The notes beneath the pieces are model-generated. The model made no database searches. It was given only the letters and a program-made list of their open reading frames with translations, and was not told the origin of the DNA. Below, in pieces: positions 6,872 through 11,855 of a DNA stretch of 11,855 nucleotides. The DNA is from an uncultured Lysobacteraceae bacterium (GTDB taxonomy: Bacteria > Pseudomonadota > Gammaproteobacteria > Xanthomonadales > Rhodanobacteraceae): positions 1-11,855 of the forward strand of contig CAMLSI010000122.1 of assembly GCA_946482585.1 (NCBI GenBank), given 5' to 3'. Each line of letters opens with the position of its first letter. Positions within the stretch are counted from its first letter, which is position 1. Both the position numbers and the translations under genes were made by a program.

Positions 6872-9800
6872 ATGGGTAAGTCGATTCGCGTAACCGCACT
6901 CGCGTCGGTTATCGGCGTCGTGCTGGCTGGAGGAATGGTGAGCTCGCCGTTGGCGACCGCGCAGTCGTCGTCGACGGCTGCAGCCGTGCAGAGCTACATC
7001 ATCACGTTCAACGAACCGGGCCTGCTGTACTACACCGGCGGTGCCAATTCCCTCGAAGCCACGGCTCCTTCGGTCAAGGGTCAGCGCAAGCTCGACACCA
7101 AAAGCCCGGCGGCCGTCGCATACAACAAATTCCTCTCCGACGTTCGCGCCAGTCGCGTGAACTCGATTTCGTCGGCCGTCGGCCGCAGCGTCCAGGCTAC
7201 TCACCATTACGCGATCACGCGTAACGGTATCGCCGCAGAACTCAGCACGGCCGAAGCCGATACCGTCCGCAGCCTGCCCGGCGTGAAGTCGGTGCGCGCT
7301 GCCGGCGTCGAACACCTCGACACCTACCGCGGCCCGACCTTCATCGGCGCCGACACGGTATGGAGCGGCGTGAACGTTCCGGGCGGCACGGGTACGCGTG
7401 GTTTCGGCGTCACTCTCGGTGTCGTCGACGGCGGCACCAATTCCGATCATCCGTCGTTCGCCAACGACGCCAGCTGCGGCTTCAGCGCGGGCACGCCGAA
7501 GCTGCGCAGCTTCGTCGACTGCAGCTCGACCGACGTGGGCACCGGCGCCTGCAACGGCCCGAACCCGGAAGCGACCTCGCCCGACGACGGTCACGGCGTG
7601 CACACGTCGAGCACCGCGGCCGGCAACACGCTGACGGCGAGCACCACGCCGCCGCCGGTCATCCCGGCGCCGTTCACGAGCATGTCGGGCGTCGCGCCCT
7701 GCGCCTCGATCCGCCAGTACAAGGCCTGCCCGGGCACGAGCTGTCCGGGAGCCGACCTTCAGGCCGCGCTCGAAAACGCGATCGCCGACGGCGTCGACGT
7801 CATCAACTACTCGATCTCGGGCGGTCGCGATCCGTGGAACGACTTCGACAGTCTGTTCCTCGATGCGGTCAACGCCGACATCGTGGTGTCGGCGTCGGCC
7901 GGCAACACCAGCGCGACCATCACGAACCCGGTCGCCCAGGTCAACCATCTCGGTCCCTGGACCATGACGGTCGCCGCATCGACGCACGATGAAAACGTGC
8001 TCGCGCTCGTCAGCCTGACCGGCCCCGGTTCGCCGCCGTCCAGCACGGTCGGCGTCAGCGCGACCCAGGGCAGCACGACCCCCGTCGGTACGGCGTTCAC
8101 CAACCAGCCGATCAAGAGCTTCCCGACCAACCTCGAAGGCTGCACCGCCGGCACGCCGTTCCCGGCGGGTTACTTCACCGGCTCGGTGGCCTACGTCCGT
8201 CGCGGCACCTGCTCCTTCACCGAGAAAATCACGAACGCCGTCAACGCGGGCGCCGCCTTCGTTCTCGTCGGCAACAACCAGGCCGGCCCGCTGTCGATGA
8301 ACACGACCGGCGCGCCGACGACCGTGCCGGCGTACAGCGTGGTCCAGGGCCCGGGCGATGCGATCCGCGACTTCGTTGCCGCGAATCCGACCACGGCCAC
8401 GATGAGCTTCGATCCGACCCAGAAGAAGGGCGACGTGCTCGCCGGCTTCAGTCTGCGCGGTCCGACCATCGCCGGCGCCAACGTGACGAAGCCGGACATC
8501 ACCGGTCCGGGCGTGCAGATCTATGCGGCGCTGTCGGATCCGACCCAGTACGGCTTCCTCAGCGGCACCTCGATGTCCTCGCCGCACCTGGCCGGTTCGG
8601 CCGTCCTGGTCCGTGCTGCCAAGCCGTCCTGGACGCCGATGGAAGTCAAGTCGGCACTGCAGCTGACCGCCAAGATCGCGGGCTTCGACGACAACGCCAG
8701 CACGCCGTGGGATCCGGATGACGTCGGCAACGGCCGCGTCGACCTGACCAAGGCGATCAAGGCTGCGCTGACCATGAACGAGACGCACGCGAACTTCGTC
8801 GCGGCGAATCCGAGCGGCGGTTCGATCGCTGCGAAGACGCTGAACCTGCCGTCGATGCGCGATGACGCCTGTAACGTCACCTGCTCGTTCACGCGTACCG
8901 TCAAGAGCCAGGTTGCTGCGGGTACGACCTGGACCGCGACCTACGTTCCGATGGTCAGCGCCGGTGCGCCGATCGTGACGATCACCCCGTCCAACTTCAC
9001 CGTTGCCGGCGGCGCCACGCAGGCGCTGTCGATCGGCGTGAACATGGGCTACGGCGGTACGAGCGCGGTTCCGATGACCTTCGGCTACGTCGTGCTGACG
9101 CCGAGCGACAACACGCTGCCGGTGGAACGTCTGACCCTGTCGGTCGCCGGTACGCGTGACGGCATCTTCGCCGACAACTTCGGCACGCCGCCGCCGACCG
9201 TGACGGTCACGCAGGGCTTCGACGACATCACGACCCTCGCCGGCCTCGGCTGGCTGACCTCGAACAACAGCGTGCCGGTCGGCTCGACCTCGTGGTTCCA
9301 GGGCAGCAGCACGGTGTTCGCGGCGCAGGCGGGTCCGGCTACGTCGTACATCGGTGCGAACTACAACAACACGACGGGTACCAACACGATCACGAACTGG
9401 CTGGTCACGCCGCTGATGACGTTCAACAGCGCGTCGTCGGTCACGTTCTGGACGCGTTCGACCCCGCTTGACGGCGACGACTATGCGGACCGCCTCGAAG
9501 TGCGCGTCTGCAATACCGGAGCCTGCACGGCGATCAGCCCGGATGCGACGGCACTGACGACGTTCCCGACCGTGGTCCGCACGATCAACCCGACCCTGAC
9601 CTTGAACGACGACCTGACCGGAGCCAACGGCTATCCGAAGTCGGCCTGGGCGCAGTTCACGGTCAACACGGGCAACGGTCTGCCGACGTCGGGCCAGGGC
9701 CGCGTCGCGTTCCGCTACTGGGTCACCAACGGCGGTCCGACGGGTGCGAACTCCGACTTCATCGGCATCGACAGCGTCAGCCTGACGGCTCAGACCGTCA

Positions 9801-9877
9801 ACGGCACGGCGGTTCCGAACGGCGGCGCCGGCATCACGCCGGCCAGCGTGCCGCAGTCGCAGCGCGGCAAGAGGTAA
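6872..9877 (+). CDS. Secreted subtilisin-like (S8) serine protease with PA insert and C-terminal choice-of-anchor-J-like domain
   Basis: The 1001-residue preproprotease starts at ATG 6872 with GGGAGG four bases ahead. A Sec signal peptide (basic MGKSIR, hydrophobic 8-22) ends at an AxA site, ATA/Q at 30/31. Residues about 40-150 resemble an I9-type inhibitor propeptide. The S8 domain (about 175-630) carries Asp186 (VVDGG), His241 (DGHGVH), oxyanion Asn345 (SAGN) and Ser567 (SGTSMSSPH). A PA domain is inserted at about 420-500 (AYVRRGTCSFTEK; Cys424 and Cys447 probably paired). A beta-rich fibronectin-III-like region (about 640-765) follows. Then a linker with DGIFADNFG (763-771) leads to a domain at about 780-975 resembling choice-of-anchor J/cleaved-adhesin modules (SWFQG, TNWLVTP, FWTRS). 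Twelve Cys, an even number, fit an exported disulfide-bonded protein. There is no C-terminal membrane anchor; the tail is basic (SQRGKR). Its role is probably extracellular protein degradation through type II secretion. It has its own promoter and terminator. Confidence 0.94.
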   Translation: MGKSIRVTALASVIGVVLAGGMVSSPLATAQSSSTAAAVQSYIITFNEPGLLYYTGGANSLEATAPSVKGQRKLDTKSPAAVAYNKFLSDVRASRVNSISSAVGRSVQATHHYAITRNGIAAELSTAEADTVRSLPGVKSVRAAGVEHLDTYRGPTFIGADTVWSGVNVPGGTGTRGFGVTLGVVDGGTNSDHPSFANDASCGFSAGTPKLRSFVDCSSTDVGTGACNGPNPEATSPDDGHGVHTSSTAAGNTLTASTTPPPVIPAPFTSMSGVAPCASIRQYKACPGTSCPGADLQAALENAIADGVDVINYSISGGRDPWNDFDSLFLDAVNADIVVSASAGNTSATITNPVAQVNHLGPWTMTVAASTHDENVLALVSLTGPGSPPSSTVGVSATQGSTTPVGTAFTNQPIKSFPTNLEGCTAGTPFPAGYFTGSVAYVRRGTCSFTEKITNAVNAGAAFVLVGNNQAGPLSMNTTGAPTTVPAYSVVQGPGDAIRDFVAANPTTATMSFDPTQKKGDVLAGFSLRGPTIAGANVTKPDITGPGVQIYAALSDPTQYGFLSGTSMSSPHLAGSAVLVRAAKPSWTPMEVKSALQLTAKIAGFDDNASTPWDPDDVGNGRVDLTKAIKAALTMNETHANFVAANPSGGSIAAKTLNLPSMRDDACNVTCSFTRTVKSQVAAGTTWTATYVPMVSAGAPIVTITPSNFTVAGGATQALSIGVNMGYGGTSAVPMTFGYVVLTPSDNTLPVERLTLSVAGTRDGIFADNFGTPPPTVTVTQGFDDITTLAGLGWLTSNNSVPVGSTSWFQGSSTVFAAQAGPATSYIGANYNNTTGTNTITNWLVTPLMTFNSASSVTFWTRSTPLDGDDYADRLEVRVCNTGACTAISPDATALTTFPTVVRTINPTLTLNDDLTGANGYPKSAWAQFTVNTGNGLPTSGQGRVAFRYWVTNGGPTGANSDFIGIDSVSLTAQTVNGTAVPNGGAGITPASVPQSQRGKR

Positions 9878-9884
9878 GCCTCGG

Positions 9885-9912
9885 TCGCCGCCGGACCCCG
9901 GTCCGGCGGCGA
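9885..9912 (+). repeat. Perfect 13-bp inverted repeat after the protease stop
   Basis: TCGCCGCCGGACC (9885-9897) and GGTCCGGCGGCGA (9900-9912) are exact reverse complements separated by two bases, so the hairpin would open to a loop of four or more. It starts 8 bases after the protease TAA and has no following T run. Placed ahead of the terminator at 9938-9966, it may block 3' exonucleases and stabilise the protease message. Confidence 0.75.
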
Positions 9913-9937
9913 TGCGGGAGCCAAGCGGTTCCACAAG

Positions 9938-9966
9938 AAAAAGCCCGGGCCAGCCCGGGCTTTTTT
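9938..9966. terminator. Bidirectional intrinsic terminator between convergent genes
   Basis: Five A (9938-9942), GCCCGGGC (9943-9950), CA, GCCCGGGC (9953-9960) and six T (9961-9966) form a G/C stem of 7-8 bp extended by A-T pairs. Because the A run precedes and the T run follows, it reads as a terminator on both strands. It serves the protease gene (plus, ending at 9877) and the 108-residue gene (minus, ending at 10001). Confidence 0.93.
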
Positions 9967-10000
9967 CGTCTGGTCGGAAGCGGCGCGTCGCGCCGGGACT

Positions 10001-10327
10001 TCAGGCAGCGTTCGTGTTGACCACCAGAGTCAGTTTCGGACGCGCGGCCGGCAGCGGCGCATCGGTCTGGATGGCGGCTTCGTCGACCGCGTCGCCCGGC
10101 AGCAGCTCGCCGAAGCTGTGCTCGAAGCGCTCGAAACGCGCCTCCGCCGCGCGTGCGACGCTGGCCGGAACGATGCCCGCGCTGAGCAACTGCTGCACGA
10201 GCGCGCGCTGTTCCGGGCCGAAATCGGGATCTTTCAGCGCTTCGTCGAGCGCATTGATGAGCGCGGCAAGCCAGTGCGCATTCGGTGCGCGCAGTGCGAG
10301 AAGCATTTCCTGGGTCGACGAAGGCAT
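10001..10327 (-). CDS. Conserved-looking hypothetical protein, 108 residues
   Basis: I do not recognise the family. The product begins MPSSTQEMLLALRAPNAHWL and ends in LTLVVNTNAA. ATG at 10327-10325 is preceded by AGGA six bases upstream, which decides the start over the second Met (residue 8). Residues about 5-75 look mainly helical and leucine/alanine rich, with a loop KDPDFGPEQ (32-40) and a turn GIVP (51-54). Residues 75-98 are Asp/Pro/Ala rich and probably disordered. It has no signal peptide, no membrane segment and no Cys, so it is probably a small cytoplasmic protein. It is convergent with the protease, shares its terminator (9938-9966), and diverges from creD. The long minus-strand frame upstream of this start is antisense to creD and is not part of the gene. 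Function unknown. Confidence 0.72.
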   Translation of the reverse strand: MPSSTQEMLLALRAPNAHWLAALINALDEALKDPDFGPEQRALVQQLLSAGIVPASVARAAEARFERFEHSFGELLPGDAVDEAAIQTDAPLPAARPKLTLVVNTNAA

Positions 10328-10507
10328 GGGTGGTCCTGTGACGGGATGCGGCGCCTGGTATGTGACGCCCGACACGTCGAAGCAGGATTGGTGCCAGCGG
10401 TATTGCCTGCAAAGCGCCCGCACTCGCCCGGAGCGCGCCCGCGGCCGGCCGTGCGGCCGCCGCGCGCCGGGGCGGCAATAGACGCGTCTTCCGAACGGCG
10501 CATTGCC
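10328..10507. promoter_or_regulatory. Divergent intergenic region between the 108-residue gene and creD
   Basis: These 180 bases must hold the promoters of both flanking genes, but I cannot point to a convincing -35/-10 pair for either. TGTGACG occurs twice in direct orientation, at 10337-10343 and 10361-10367, with 24-base spacing. I looked for the E. coli CreB box (TTCAC-N6-TTCAC) on both strands and did not find it. The half next to creD (10418-10475) is extremely G/C rich. Confidence 0.35.
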
Positions 10508-11827
10508 ATGTTTCCCAACGCTCACTCCTTCACGCTCAAGGTTCTCGGTATCGGCGCGCTCGCGCTGCTCATGCTCATCCCGTTGCTGCAGGTGCAGGGC
10601 CTCGTCAGCGAGCGCAACGGCCTGCGCGACCAGGCCATCGCCCAGGTCGCCGCGCGCTGGGGCGAAGCGCAGACGGTGGGGGGCCCCATGCTCGCACTGA
10701 CGTATCCGCAACGCTTCAAGACCGACCAGGGGTGGGTCGAGCGCAACGCCACGCGGGTGCTGCTGCCGGTCTCGCTCGACATCGACGCGCGCCTGCGCAC
10801 GGCGACGCGCGCCTACGGCATCTACGAGACGCCGGTCTATACGGCGGGCATCGCGATGAACGCGCGCTTCGACACCGACGACCTCGCTGCGCTGCGCTCG
10901 CTCGCTCCCCAGGGCGTCGGCAGCCTGGAACTGCGCATTCCGCTCGCCGATGTGCGCGGGCTGCGGGAAGTGCGTGCCGTGCGCATCAACGGGAAGGACT
11001 ATCGCCTGCAGCCCGGCACCATGACGAGCGGCTATTCGACCGCCGCGCTGACGCTCGACGCGCAGCTGCTCCAGGCACCGATCACGCTGGAACTCGCGCT
11101 CGATCTCGCCGGGACCGAGCGCATCCAGTTCCTGCCTTCGGGACGCACGACCAGCCTCAGGCTCGCGGCCGACTGGGCCGATCCGAGTTTCACCGGCGCA
11201 TTCCTGCCGGTCCGGCACGAGATCGTCGACCAGCGCTTCGAGGCATCGTGGCAGGTGCTCGAACTCAATCGCGGCTACGGCCAGCAATGGGACGAGGGCG
11301 AAATCGACGCGTCGCGCATCGCGGCATCGGCTTTCGGCGTCACGCTGTACCAGCCCGCCAGCATCTACCAGCAGAACGACCGCGCCGGGAAATACGGCGT
11401 GCTGTTCATCGCGCTGACGTTCGTCGCGTTCTTCCTGTTCGAGGTGCTGAAGAAATTGCGCGTGCATCCGGTGCAGTACCTGCTGATCGGTGTCGCCCTG
11501 TGCACGTTCTACCTGCTGCTGCTCGCGCTGTCGGAACAGATCGGTTTCGGGCCTGCCTACGCGCTCGCCGCGGCGGCGGTCGCGCTGCTGGTCGGCGACT
11601 ATGCGGCGGCGGTGCTGTCGACGCGACGCGTCGGATTCGTGCTCGGCGGCAGCCTCGCTGCAGTCTACGGTCTGCTGTACGGCCTCGTGGTCAGCGAGCA
11701 ATACTCGCTGCTGATAGGGGCTTTGACCTTGCTGGCCGTCGTCGCACTGATGATGTATCTGACGCGCCGCGTCGACTGGTACGGCGAGAGCCGCGCCGCG
11801 CCGGTCCCGCCCGCGCCGGCTCAATGA
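10508..11827 (+). CDS. creD: Cell envelope integrity protein CreD, inner membrane
   Basis: The 439-residue product has the CreD layout and length (E. coli CreD is about 450). A first membrane helix (about 10-30) is followed by a large periplasmic part (about 31-295) and five closely spaced helices (about 296-314, 322-341, 347-369, 374-395, 399-417). Family-typical stretches are GGPMLALTYP (58-67), LPSGRTTSLRLAADW (209-223) with FTGAFLP (228-234), FGVTLYQPASIYQ (276-288) and KYGVLFIALTFVAFFLFE (295-312). ATG 10508 fits the short N-terminus of the family, although the SD ahead of it is poor. In enterobacteria, Aeromonas, Pseudomonas and Stenotrophomonas CreD belongs to the CreBC regulon and is linked to envelope stability and beta-lactam response; its biochemical activity is not established. 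No creB or creC is in this window. The stop overlaps an ATG (ATGA, 11824-11827), but that frame closes after nine codons. Confidence 0.95.
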   Translation: MFPNAHSFTLKVLGIGALALLMLIPLLQVQGLVSERNGLRDQAIAQVAARWGEAQTVGGPMLALTYPQRFKTDQGWVERNATRVLLPVSLDIDARLRTATRAYGIYETPVYTAGIAMNARFDTDDLAALRSLAPQGVGSLELRIPLADVRGLREVRAVRINGKDYRLQPGTMTSGYSTAALTLDAQLLQAPITLELALDLAGTERIQFLPSGRTTSLRLAADWADPSFTGAFLPVRHEIVDQRFEASWQVLELNRGYGQQWDEGEIDASRIAASAFGVTLYQPASIYQQNDRAGKYGVLFIALTFVAFFLFEVLKKLRVHPVQYLLIGVALCTFYLLLLALSEQIGFGPAYALAAAAVALLVGDYAAAVLSTRRVGFVLGGSLAAVYGLLYGLVVSEQYSLLIGALTLLAVVALMMYLTRRVDWYGESRAAPVPPAPAQ

Positions 11828-11855
11828 ACCGGCACCGGCCGCCCTCCACGTGATC
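11828..11855. other. Right-edge remnant after creD
   Basis: Only 28 bases remain. They contain no terminator. A GTG at 11850-11852 could open a downstream gene, but there is no SD and too little sequence to judge. Confidence 0.2.

Noticed and set aside
6827..9934. 1035-codon minus-strand frame opposite the protease
   Set aside because: Its translation is an Arg/Asp/Val/Gly-rich shadow with no domain, and the frame crosses the terminator region. The plus strand has a signal peptide and full catalytic triad.
10328..11824. N-terminal extension of the 108-residue minus-strand gene through creD
   Set aside because: The upstream frame is antisense to creD and low in complexity. ATG at 10327 has a good SD and begins the protein-like sequence.
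11824..11853. ATG overlapping the creD stop as the start of a downstream gene
   Set aside because: The frame ends at a TGA after nine codons.

Overview
This is a high-GC, gene-dense chromosomal window. It most likely comes from a gammaproteobacterium of the Xanthomonadales/Lysobacterales type (Lysobacter, Rhodanobacter or Dokdonella-like). Four things point there: the mrcB–TPR lipoprotein–DinG-family helicase order, a CreD inner-membrane protein, a large secreted subtilase with a PA insert and a C-terminal choice-of-anchor-J-like domain, and the G/C-rich third codon positions. The assignment rests on gene content only; there is no rRNA or other taxonomic marker here. I see no tRNA, rRNA, CRISPR array, insertion sequence, integrase or attachment site.

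Layout. Positions 1-1464 (minus) hold the first 488 codons of a two-domain glycosyltransferase that runs off the left edge; it starts with GTG and diverges from the next gene. Positions 1691-6484 (plus) are a compact three-gene cluster: mrcB (PBP1b, TTG start), a lipoprotein with TPR-like repeats that looks like the PBP1b activator LpoP, and a YoaA/DinG-type iron-sulfur helicase whose GTG start lies 4 bases after the lipoprotein stop. Positions 6485-6871 are a 387-base non-coding region with competing small hairpins, a good sigma70-like promoter and a leader of about 170 nt. Positions 6872-9877 (plus) encode a 1001-residue exported S8 serine protease with its own Shine-Dalgarno. A perfect 13-bp hairpin and a symmetrical terminator follow, between this gene and a convergent 108-residue protein of unknown function (10001-10327, minus). 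That gene diverges from creD (10508-11827, plus), which is complete; only 28 bases follow it.

How the genes fit together. mrcB and the lipoprotein form a plausible functional pair: a bifunctional peptidoglycan synthase and its outer-membrane activator. The helicase is probably co-transcribed but acts in DNA repair. The glycosyltransferase probably works on a surface polysaccharide. The protease is a stand-alone secreted enzyme with its own transcription unit. creD is associated with envelope stress and beta-lactam response in other bacteria, but no creBC genes are in view.

Most of the window is ordinary core genome. I found no convincing undescribed system. The better leads are the mrcB/LpoP-like/helicase cluster, the degenerate-looking GT-A half of the glycosyltransferase, the structured region ahead of the protease, and the uncharacterised 108-residue protein.
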